Positions 1-5,818 of a stretch of DNA of 17,066 nucleotides are shown piece by piece. Under the pieces are notes generated by a model, which was given only the letters and a program-made list of their open reading frames with translations, was not told where the DNA came from and ran no database searches. The stretch is from contig DFHL01000045.1 of the NCBI GenBank assembly GCA_002371315.1, forward strand, positions 1 through 17,066, written 5' to 3'. The position numbers and the translations under genes are program-made. The stretch is from Bacteroidales bacterium UBA3724 (GTDB taxonomy: Bacteria; Bacteroidota; Bacteroidia; Bacteroidales; P3). How positions within the stretch are numbered: the stretch's first letter is position 1; each line of letters starts with the position of its first letter.

Positions 1-173
1 AGGAAGACGCCACTCTTCGCACAGGGGTCGAGAAAGCGTGTTTTCGGACTACGGAACAACTCCTGTGGCAGCAGATCCAGCATCCTGTTGGCCAGCTCCG
101 GCGAAGTGAAGACCTCGTCGCTGCTCAGGTTGGCAAGGCAGTTCAATATGTCCGGTGAATAATCTTGTTTCAT
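1..173 (-). CDS. DNA methyltransferase of a restriction-modification system, N-terminal fragment (runs off left edge)
   Basis: Only the first 57 codons are in the window; the gene continues past base 1. The peptide begins MKQDYSPDILNCLANLSSDE and contains a 'VFTSPELANRMLDLLP' segment, then the SAM-binding motif I region 'FLDPCAKSGVFL' at about residues 47-58. The 'VFT-P-..-MLD' and 'FLDP..-SG-FL' pattern is that of N6-adenine methylases of the Eco57I / type IIG-like class found in Bacteroidetes. The catalytic NPPY motif would lie outside the window, so activity cannot be judged. It lies downstream of, and in the same orientation as, the 323-1015 gene, separated by a 149-bp palindrome-rich spacer, and the two are probably partners in one system. 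Whether a helicase or nuclease domain is fused to it is unknown. Confidence 0.8.
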   Translation of the reverse strand, partial: MKQDYSPDILNCLANLSSDEVFTSPELANRMLDLLPQELFRSPKTRFLDPCAKSGVF

Positions 174-218
174 TTCGTTATATCTTTTATGTTCTCCTGC
201 TCGCACTACGTGCTCACG

Positions 219-311
219 AAATCTTGTAAATCTCGTAGATTTATTCCGCCTGCGGCGGTTACGCGAAGCGCATTAATTTATAAGATTTACAAGATTTCTG
301 CCCGCAGGGCA
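219..311. repeat. Palindrome-rich intergenic element between the two methyltransferase genes
   Basis: The spacer is bounded by a perfect 14-bp inverted repeat, AAATCTTGTAAATC at 219-232 and GATTTACAAGATTT at 284-297. Inside it are two small hairpins: CCGCC-TGC-GGCGG (246-258) and CGC-GAA-GCG (262-270). A third, TGCCC-GCA-GGGCA (299-311), lies just outside the right arm. This layering looks like a mobile small palindromic repeat rather than a simple terminator, because no T-tract follows the long stem on either strand. In the minus-strand transcript it would fold between the two methyltransferase cistrons and could influence mRNA stability or the ratio of the two proteins; that role is inferred. 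Confidence 0.6.
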
Positions 312-322
312 AGGAGTATTGA

Positions 323-1015
323 TTAATCGCCATATTTATAGAGTTGAGTGTAATGCAACGGAGGATACGACCGCACAGGTTCGTCGAAGCCCTGCGCCTC
401 GCCCTGCTCGTCGAAGAGAGAATACTGGTGTGTCTGGTTGACCAGGAAGTCAAACTGAAAGTCTCGCCGCGCAAACTGCATACTGCCCGCAATAGGTGTC
501 CATTCGCAGAAAGTAATCGGCTTGCCGTCCGCAGTTCGATAGGTCAGCGCATCCCCGCAGACGATGTTCTTCTGCAGCATATAGCGGAGACTTCGCTGGT
601 ACGCAGGCGCCTCGCCTGCAATTGGAGACGATGAGCATTTGCTTGCGACAGCATTTCGCAGGCAAGACGCCTGCGTTTCAACGACTTCTGCAAACAGCCG
701 TTGTCGACAAGCCTCGGCATTGTCCTCCAACAGTTCAATACCATAGCACGACCCTACGGCAATAAGGCTTTTGAACTCCCATTCCGTAGAAGACTTTACA
801 GAAGAAAGTAGTGAAAGCTTGCGACGCAGTATTTCGATAAGGAAATTCCCGTCGCCACAGGCAGGCTCGAGGAAACGGCTGTCGAGCCGAAACGACTCAT
901 CGCGCACCAAGTCGAGCATAGCGTTCACCTCGCGCGGATTGGTGAACACCTCGCCGTGTTGAGCCACCCGCTGGCGGCTCTTAATCTGTGATTTTGTGTT
1001 TTCGTTGTCGGGCAT
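323..1015 (-). CDS. Restriction-modification 'subunit M'-type SAM-binding protein
   Basis: A 230-residue protein. The N-terminal part has 'QRVAQHGEVFTNPREVNAML' (about residues 15-34) followed by SAM-binding motif I 'FLEPACGDGNFL' (about 48-59) and 'YGIELLEDNAEACRQRL' (motif II/III region, about 90-106). The C-terminal part has 'NIVCGDALTYRTADGKPITF' and 'EWTPIAGSMQFARRDFQFD'. This matches a family of short (~200-230 residue) methylase-like proteins annotated as restriction endonuclease subunit M. They have motif I but no NPPY catalytic motif, and none is visible here, so this protein is more likely a SAM-binding partner than a stand-alone methylase. Residues about 114-139 have no place in the family pattern and come from the 76-bp palindromic element at 601-676. 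A promoter at 1240-1271 and a ~215-nt structured leader precede the ATG. Confidence 0.8.
   Translation of the reverse strand: MPDNENTKSQIKSRQRVAQHGEVFTNPREVNAMLDLVRDESFRLDSRFLEPACGDGNFLIEILRRKLSLLSSVKSSTEWEFKSLIAVGSCYGIELLEDNAEACRQRLFAEVVETQASCLRNAVASKCSSSPIAGEAPAYQRSLRYMLQKNIVCGDALTYRTADGKPITFCEWTPIAGSMQFARRDFQFDFLVNQTHQYSLFDEQGEAQGFDEPVRSYPPLHYTQLYKYGD
601..676. repeat. 76-bp inverted-repeat element inside the methyltransferase coding sequence
   Basis: The left terminus ACGCAGGCGCCTCGCCTGC (601-619) and the right terminus GCAGGCAAGACGCCTGCGT (658-676) form a 19-bp inverted repeat with two mismatches. Each terminus is itself partly palindromic (GCAGGCG/CGCCTGC on the left, GCAGGC/GCCTGC on the right). 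The element lies entirely inside the gene at 323-1015 and is translated through without a stop, adding a low-complexity Ser/Ala/Cys-rich stretch (roughly 'QASCLRNAVASKCSSSPIAG' and onward). It resembles the in-frame palindromic elements described in Rickettsia (RPE) and other small palindromic repeats, although its identity with any named family cannot be tested here. Confidence 0.7.
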
Positions 1016-1040
1016 AAGAAAATCGTGGAACTTTGCTTAT

Positions 1041-1153
1041 GTCCTCTTAGGTGTTCCACGACCTGCCCGACAATTAAGTAAAGCCCACGATATTCTCGTG
1101 AGCGTTTACCGCTTTACATTGTCGGAACTTGATTTGTGGAACTTCAAGAGGAC
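1041..1153 (-). promoter_or_regulatory. Long interrupted hairpin in the leader of the subunit M gene
   Basis: Four complementary blocks occur in strictly nested order. GTCCTCTT (1041-1048) pairs with AAGAGGAC (1146-1153). GTTCCAC (1053-1059) pairs with GTGGAAC (1136-1142). CCGACAAT (1067-1074) pairs with ATTGTCGG (1118-1125). GTAAAGC (1078-1084) pairs with GCTTTAC (1111-1117). The apical loop holds a further hairpin, CACGA-N5-TCGTG (1086-1100). That gives 30 perfectly paired positions in the long stem, interrupted by short internal loops. It lies between the promoter (1240-1271) and the ATG (1015) and so would be transcribed. It could be a leader RNA structure controlling methylase expression or a small miniature transposon-like palindrome; the sequence alone does not decide. 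Confidence 0.6.
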
Positions 1154-1239
1154 AGTTAGAGCGAAAACGCTTTATAACATGTTAGTTATCTTCTATTTTT
1201 CTGTTTCTATATGTTGTTTTTAGTTTTATATTTTGGCTG

Positions 1240-1271
1240 CAAAGATACGGATTATTTTTGGATCAAACAAA
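1240..1271 (-). promoter_or_regulatory. Bacteroidetes-type promoter upstream of the subunit M gene
   Basis: Read on the minus strand, TTTG (1271-1268), 20 bases, then TATCTTTG (1247-1240) fits the TTTG-N19-21-TAnnTTTG consensus of the primary sigma factor in this phylum. The -33 box begins two bases past the stop codon of the YhcG-family gene, so the next gene can be transcribed on its own. Transcription would start near 1230, giving a leader of about 215 nt that contains the hairpin at 1041-1153. The same boxes with the same spacing recur at 2373-2404. Confidence 0.6.
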
Positions 1272-1273
1272 TC

Positions 1274-2344
1274 TTATTCCAAAACAAATTGATTGTCAGC
1301 GCAATTCTCCCAGCGCTGGCGGGCGGCCTCCAGACCTTTGTGCAGCTGGCGTTGCAGGAGTTCTTTGGAGGGGAGTTCGGTCATATACTGCGCCACCTTG
1401 ATGCCGGACTTGTCGAGTTGCAGCAACTCTATCTGCTCGTCGCCACCTTCGGTGCAGAGCAATAGGCCGAGGGGTTGCTCCTCGCTGGGCTCCATCTCGT
1501 TGGCTTCGAGCCAGCGCAGGTACAGCTCCATTTGTCCTTTGTACTGCGCCTTGAATTTGCCGAGTTTCAAATCGATGGCTATCAGCCGGTGCAGCCTGCG
1601 ATGATAGAAAAGCAGGTCGAGATAGAAGTCCTCGCCGTCGATAATCATCCGCTTCTGCCGCTCGACGAAAGTGAAGCCATTGCCCAACTCCAGTATAAAC
1701 TGTTCCAGATGCGCCACAAGGCTGTCCTCGAGACTCTTTTCACTATACATCCCTTTCAACCCTGTGAACTCCAAGAAATAAGGGCTTTTGAAGACAAGGT
1801 CCGGGGAGAGAACGTTGTTTTCCCGCAATTCCGACAGCTCCTGTTTGATTAGTTCGTCTGGTTTCGTCGCAATGGCAGTACGCTCGTAGAGCATACCGTC
1901 AATCTCCTTGCGTAGCTGGTTGCGTCCCCATTTCTCGGAAGCTGCTAACGTTAAATAGAATTCTCTTTGAAGGTCATTCTTTAACGGGATAACTTCCACA
2001 AAATGAGACCAAGACAATTGTGTCGCAAGCTGCGCGACAATTTGGAAATCGGGGAGACAAGCTGCGAATTGCATCATCCGACGGATACTTTTCTCATCAA
2101 ATCCCTTTGCTCCAAATTCTTCCTGCAATTGTCGCGCCACCTGCGCGACAATTTGCTTTCCATAGGTGGCACGCTCGTTCCCAAGCACTTCTCGATTGAT
2201 ACGTTCGCCGATATGCCAATACATCAGAGTGAGTTCAGCATTGACATTTACTGCAACACGACTGCGTGTCTGGTTGATTATCTGCCGCAGGTCGTCAACC
2301 AACGGCATAATATTGTTATTCTGTATAGTTATGCTGTCTGCCAT
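1274..2344 (-). CDS. YhcG/DUF1016-family PD-(D/E)XK nuclease
   Basis: A 356-residue protein of normal length for the family. The N-terminal domain (about residues 10-170, DUF1016_N) shows 'LMYWHIGERINREVLG', 'YGKQIVAQVARQLQEEFG', 'FDEKSIRRMMQFAACLPDFQ' and the hallmark 'QLSWSHFVEVIPLKN'. 'KWGRNQLRKEIDGMLYERTA' and 'KPDELIKQELSELRE' lead into the C-terminal nuclease domain (about 180-345). There, 'GEDFYLDLLFYHRRLHRLIA' and 'IDLKLGKF' supply the D...(D/E)XK catalytic pattern. The exact cellular role of the family is not settled; members occur in restriction-modification loci of Bacteroidetes, which fits the position upstream of the methylase genes. It has its own promoter (2373-2404). The 3' end is duplicated as a decayed remnant at 2407-2498. 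There is no sign of a frameshift. Confidence 0.9.
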   Translation of the reverse strand: MADSITIQNNNIMPLVDDLRQIINQTRSRVAVNVNAELTLMYWHIGERINREVLGNERATYGKQIVAQVARQLQEEFGAKGFDEKSIRRMMQFAACLPDFQIVAQLATQLSWSHFVEVIPLKNDLQREFYLTLAASEKWGRNQLRKEIDGMLYERTAIATKPDELIKQELSELRENNVLSPDLVFKSPYFLEFTGLKGMYSEKSLEDSLVAHLEQFILELGNGFTFVERQKRMIIDGEDFYLDLLFYHRRLHRLIAIDLKLGKFKAQYKGQMELYLRWLEANEMEPSEEQPLGLLLCTEGGDEQIELLQLDKSGIKVAQYMTELPSKELLQRQLHKGLEAARQRWENCADNQFVLE

Positions 2345-2372
2345 TAGATAGTTGTTAGCTATTTTTTGTTTG

Positions 2373-2404
2373 CAAAGATACGAATTATATTTGAATCAAA
2401 CAAA
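2373..2404 (-). promoter_or_regulatory. Bacteroidetes-type promoter for the YhcG-family nuclease gene
   Basis: On the minus strand, TTTG (2404-2401), 20 bases, TATCTTTG (2380-2373), about 30 bases upstream of the ATG at 2344. It lies immediately past the stop codon of the YhcG remnant, at the same offset as the promoter at 1240-1271 past the intact gene. It was therefore duplicated along with the gene tail. Confidence 0.6.
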
Positions 2405-2406
2405 TA

Positions 2407-2498
2407 TTATTGTAAAACTAACTGACTGTCGGCGCATTTTTCCCAACAATAGAGGGCGGATTACAAGCCTTTATGCAGCTGGCGTTGCAGACTACTTT
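2407..2498 (-). pseudogene. Remnant of a second YhcG/DUF1016 gene (3' tail only)
   Basis: Reading backward from the TAA at 2409-2407, the codons give LQRQLHKGL-stop-SALYCWEKCADSQLVLQ, against LQRQLHKGLEAARQRWENCADNQFVLE at the end of the intact gene. The alignment is colinear without gaps to the stop codon. A Glu codon has become TAA, and several substitutions have accumulated. Similarity continues past the stop into the promoter. Only about 30 codons survive, and the rest of this copy is absent: the reading frame of the lipoprotein gene ends exactly where the remnant begins. This indicates an old tandem duplication followed by a deletion or replacement. Confidence 0.75.
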
Positions 2499-3100
2499 GC
2501 GCCATTGGCGGCTATCGAGAATTCGATCTTAATGCTGTGGTTCTCCACAGCCTTGGGATACCGTTCTTCGGTAACAACAGGCAGGATGACGGAGAAGCGA
2601 TGGCTGCCGGGGATGGTGAAGGACTGGGCATCGTAGGGGTCGTAGAACATATTGTCGCGGATGGAATAGAGGGTGGGACGCGAATGCGTCAATGTGTCGG
2701 TACCAAGGATGCGGAGCTCAACAAGGTCATCGCTACCTACAACCTGATTATGAATAAACTCCGGTTTTCCGCCAGTATAGGACAGGTCACCTCTCTGCAG
2801 GGTGATGCTCTTGCCCATAGGCACGGAGTCTTCGAGTATGATGAATGTGTTCTTTACGGGTCGGTCGTCGGCATCCAACAAATTCTCGGAGGGCACGCTG
2901 ACGACCTTCGCCGCGCCGTGGTTGCTCGTTGCTGACAGCTGCATCGTGCTGTCGTGGTCACCGCCGAAGCTAACCGAAAAGTCAACAATGTATTCTATCT
3001 TGTCCTGGTTATCCCAATCGAAGCCTATTTGGGGACTTCGATTGCAACTGGCCAACATCGACAATATTATCAAAACCAATATTATAAGTCTGTTTTTCAT
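2492..3100 (-). CDS. Hypothetical lipoprotein
   Basis: A 202-residue protein. Residues 1-19 form a lipoprotein signal: Lys/Arg near the start, a hydrophobic run (LIILVLIILSML), and lipobox 'LASC' with the lipidated Cys at residue 19. The mature part is rich in beta-strand-like segments ('KIEYIVDFSVSFGG', 'KNTFIILEDSVPMG', 'SHRFSVILPVVTEE') and recalls small Bacteroidales surface or periplasmic lipoproteins of unknown function; no enzymatic motif was seen. A -7-like TAACTTTG lies at 3133-3126, about 26 bases before the start. The stop codon falls in the first bases that resemble the YhcG remnant, so the C-terminus may have been set by the deletion that made the remnant and may not be the original one. 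Confidence 0.7.
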   Translation of the reverse strand: MKNRLIILVLIILSMLASCNRSPQIGFDWDNQDKIEYIVDFSVSFGGDHDSTMQLSATSNHGAAKVVSVPSENLLDADDRPVKNTFIILEDSVPMGKSITLQRGDLSYTGGKPEFIHNQVVGSDDLVELRILGTDTLTHSRPTLYSIRDNMFYDPYDAQSFTIPGSHRFSVILPVVTEERYPKAVENHSIKIEFSIAANGAK

Positions 3101-3434
3101 AAATAATGATAGCCAATATTGCGTGCAAAGTTACAAATTAATTCCAACATTCGGTATAACTGCTTTTAATTTGCAAAGAATAAAATGGGAACAGCGACGC
3201 CAAAGTGCTGACGATTTATGGACAATCGCACAACAATGGCAATCTCAGTTTCAGAAGAAACGAGTTTTTATATTTAAGTAATTGAAGAAAAATTTTTTAC
3301 ATAAATTCAAAACAAGGTGTAGTTTTTTCCGTTCGAATTACGTTATATATTATTGAATGAAAATGCAGCGAAAAAAATTGTGTCGGCCTTTTCAACAGCA
3401 ACAATAATAATAACTAATTTAAACACAAAACAAT
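3101..3434. other. Divergent intergenic region between lipoprotein and protease genes
   Basis: This AT-rich stretch separates two divergently transcribed genes and holds no convincing ORF. On the minus strand a -7-like TAACTTTG (3133-3126) faces the lipoprotein gene, without a clear -33 box. On the plus strand, TTTT (3325-3328), 19 bases, then TATTATTG (3348-3355) is a degenerate promoter candidate for the protease, about 80 bases before its ATG. A plus-strand hairpin with T-run at 3244-3269 looks like a terminator but has no gene in front of it. Confidence 0.45.
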
Positions 3435-5657
3435 ATGTTCAAAAAAGCCCATCTCACAATAATTCTGGCTACGATGCTTTGCACGACAGCCTTTGCCCAA
3501 AACAACGGAGACAGAGCACGAACCGCAGCAAGCGCAACCGCGCGGATAAACAGCGCCAAGGTGTCGGCCAACCTTGCGCGGCTGTCGAACAGCACGGCCG
3601 CGGGCAGCGCCAAGGGTGGCACCAAGTCGGTCGACGCGCTGGCGACATTGCAGGTGCGCTGCGACGCTGCCAAGTTTTTTGTGCGCTACGGATGCCGCCT
3701 GATTGACAGCATCGGCAGGATCTATATCGTCCACGTTCCGCTTGATGCGGTGCCTGCCCTTTCGGAGAACGACACGCTGCAACGAATTGAGGCCGAGCGA
3801 ATGCCGCGTCCAGCAATGGACGTGACGCCAGGTCAGGTGAACGCCAACGGCGTATACAGCGGCACGGGCTTGCCGCAGGCCTACACCGGAACCGGCGTGG
3901 CTGCCGGCGTGTTCGACAGCTACTACGACTTCACGCATCCCGCCTTCCGCGACGCCAACGGCAACCTGCGTATCAAATACTACTACGATTTCCACTGGCC
4001 CAACACCGACGGCACAATGGGTCACGCGCTGGAGTCGCCTTCTGAAATCGAGGCGCAGCAGCATTCACTCTACACCTACAACGGCGTACACGGCACGCAC
4101 GTGACCGGCATTATGGCCGCCTCGCCCGTCAACGGACGCTATGCCGGTATGGCTCCCGACGCCGACATCTACCTGGCCGACTTCAACAGCGACCGCAACC
4201 AGTTTGAGAATCCCGACGAGCACACTTCGGCCACGGCGGTACTGGGTTTCAAGTACATATTCGAACGCGCCGCTGCCGACGGCAAGCCGTGCGTCATCAA
4301 CTTCAGCAGCTGCGAGAGCATCACCCTGGTGCGCCAGCGCCAGCTTGAGGGCGAAGCGCTGCAGGCGCTGGTGGGTCCGGGCCGCATCATCGTGGCCGGA
4401 GCCGGCAACGACGGCACGCGCGCCTGCTATCTGGAGAAAGCGGCCGACGTTCAGCAGGCCGGCACGGGCATCGTAAACGGCCTGTACAGCGGTGGCAGCA
4501 TCGACATCGACCTGGTGACCGCCGGTAACCAGACGGTGCGTTTCGACTTCTTCGGGATGGCCCTGTCGGGCGGCGGAATCGAAGGTACAATCACCTTCAA
4601 CACCGACAGCATCGACACGCAGAACGGCAGCCATTTCACCACCACCGTCAGCCTGGGCGAGGTGACGATGGACGTCACCCTGAGCCCCTACAGCGACCCG
4701 CGTGGCACAGTCTACCACATCGGCGCGACGCTGCCTAACATTGCCTACCTCTACCTGTGCGGCGCCACGGTGCTGCTGTCGGGCAACAACGCGGCGTGGA
4801 TGTACAGCGACATCAGTTTCAGTCCCTTCGCCAACTTGGAGAACGTGCCTCAATACGCCTATGCCTTGCCTGGCTACTCTGTGTCGTGGCCCGCTTGCCT
4901 GCCTGGCATCATCGCCGTTGGCGCCACGGGCTACAAGTCGACCGTCACCAGCATCGACGGCGAGACCAACTACGACTTCGTGATGTTCGAACCCGACCAG
5001 CCGGGCCATCTGGCCAAATTCTCGTCGTGTGGGCCAACCTTCGACGGCCGTATCAAGCCCGACGTGGTGGCACCAGGATTCAACATCATCGCACCCTACT
5101 GCAGCTTCTATGAAAACTTCGACGGCATCAAGAAGAGCATCACCGACCGGATCACCTACGGCGGCAAGGACTACTACTACCTGGCCGAGTCGGGCACCTC
5201 GATGTCGTCGCCCGTCGTGGCTGGCGTCATAGCCCTGTGGCTACAGGCCAAGCCCGACCTGACACCGCAACAGGCTCTCGACATCATCAGCCGCACATCG
5301 ACCCACCCCGAGAGCGACCTCACCTACCCCAACAACACCTACGGCCACGGCCAGATCGACGCCTATCGCGGCCTGCTTGAAGTGCTGAACCTGCCCGTCG
5401 CCATCCCCGAACTGAGCAGCGAACAGCCCAAGGGCGTGACCTTCCGCGTCGAGAACCGCCACCTCTATGCCGACTTCGGCAACCAACATCCCAAACGAAT
5501 GATTTTCAATATCTACACCATCGACGGACGCCAAGTGATGAATCAAAGCGGACGCGCCGACATCGACCTCAGTCGTCTGCCCAAAGGCGTATATGCCGTG
5601 CAACTGATAACCGACAGCAAGTTCACCACTGGTTCAACACTGATACGACTGCCATAA
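3435..5657 (+). CDS. Secreted subtilisin-family (S8) serine protease with T9SS sorting domain
   Basis: A 740-residue protein. A Sec signal peptide (about residues 1-21, ending TTAFA-Q) is followed by an N-terminal prodomain-like region (about 22-140). The S8 catalytic domain carries the full triad: Asp161 in 'GVFDSYYDFTHPAF', His219 in 'VHGTHVTGI', and Ser589 in 'ESGTSMSSPVVAGV'. The oxyanion Asn325 is in 'AGAGNDG'. Between Asn325 and Ser589 lies an inserted beta-rich region (about 335-480), unusual for minimal subtilisins and plausibly a substrate-binding or accessory domain. The C-terminus (about 665-740), with 'FNIYTIDGRQVM', 'LSRLPKGVYAVQLI' and a short end, is a type A T9SS sorting domain, so the protein should cross the outer membrane by T9SS and be surface-bound or released. 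It lies 161 bp before the large adhesin-like gene, and both are GC-rich with C/G-ending codons. Confidence 0.92.
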   Translation: MFKKAHLTIILATMLCTTAFAQNNGDRARTAASATARINSAKVSANLARLSNSTAAGSAKGGTKSVDALATLQVRCDAAKFFVRYGCRLIDSIGRIYIVHVPLDAVPALSENDTLQRIEAERMPRPAMDVTPGQVNANGVYSGTGLPQAYTGTGVAAGVFDSYYDFTHPAFRDANGNLRIKYYYDFHWPNTDGTMGHALESPSEIEAQQHSLYTYNGVHGTHVTGIMAASPVNGRYAGMAPDADIYLADFNSDRNQFENPDEHTSATAVLGFKYIFERAAADGKPCVINFSSCESITLVRQRQLEGEALQALVGPGRIIVAGAGNDGTRACYLEKAADVQQAGTGIVNGLYSGGSIDIDLVTAGNQTVRFDFFGMALSGGGIEGTITFNTDSIDTQNGSHFTTTVSLGEVTMDVTLSPYSDPRGTVYHIGATLPNIAYLYLCGATVLLSGNNAAWMYSDISFSPFANLENVPQYAYALPGYSVSWPACLPGIIAVGATGYKSTVTSIDGETNYDFVMFEPDQPGHLAKFSSCGPTFDGRIKPDVVAPGFNIIAPYCSFYENFDGIKKSITDRITYGGKDYYYLAESGTSMSSPVVAGVIALWLQAKPDLTPQQALDIISRTSTHPESDLTYPNNTYGHGQIDAYRGLLEVLNLPVAIPELSSEQPKGVTFRVENRHLYADFGNQHPKRMIFNIYTIDGRQVMNQSGRADIDLSRLPKGVYAVQLITDSKFTTGSTLIRLP

Positions 5658-5705
5658 CCTCAACGAATCACACCTCACCGAATTACACGAATAGAACTAA
5701 TTTAT

Positions 5706-5749
5706 TTTGCGCGCAAATTGAAACGAATACCGTTTTGCAAGCAAAAACG
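5706..5749. other. Small palindromes between protease and adhesin genes
   Basis: The 161-bp spacer contains a perfect 12-base palindrome, TTTGCGCGCAAA (5706-5717). An imperfect hairpin follows, CGTTTTGC (5731-5738) and GCAAAAACG (5741-5749). No T-tract follows, so a terminator is not well supported. The palindrome could be a regulator-binding site for the downstream gene; that is a guess based on symmetry alone. No good TAnnTTTG box was found, so the two genes may be cotranscribed. Confidence 0.3.
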
Positions 5750-5818
5750 CAAATCAAAACGAAATATAGAAGTCAACAAAAATAAATCATTACAGAACTT
5801 CCAAAAACAATCAAAACT

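Noticed and set aside
2016..2153. Two hairpins of the form TTGTCGCGC-loop-GCGCGACAA about 110 bp apart in the YhcG gene, at first taken for another inserted repeat.
   Set aside because: They encode 'QIVAQVARQL' and 'QIVAQLATQL', and the family normally has two similar segments of this kind at these places. The DNA similarity is therefore explained by conserved protein sequence, though the exact 11-bp pairing at 2127-2153 is striking.
3244..3269. Plus-strand terminator-like hairpin CTC(A)GTTTC-AGAA-GAAACGAG followed by five T.
   Set aside because: No plus-strand gene lies before it; the region upstream is the antisense of the lipoprotein gene. It may be chance or a relic.
4065..5009. A 314-codon minus-strand frame opposite the protease gene.
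   Set aside because: Same cause: the plus strand has the full S8 catalytic triad and the minus-strand product is compositionally biased without motifs.
5706..5749. A promoter with TAnnTTTG in the protease-adhesin spacer.
   Set aside because: Near matches (TATTTTG, TACCGTTTTG) have wrong internal spacing, so no promoter was called.
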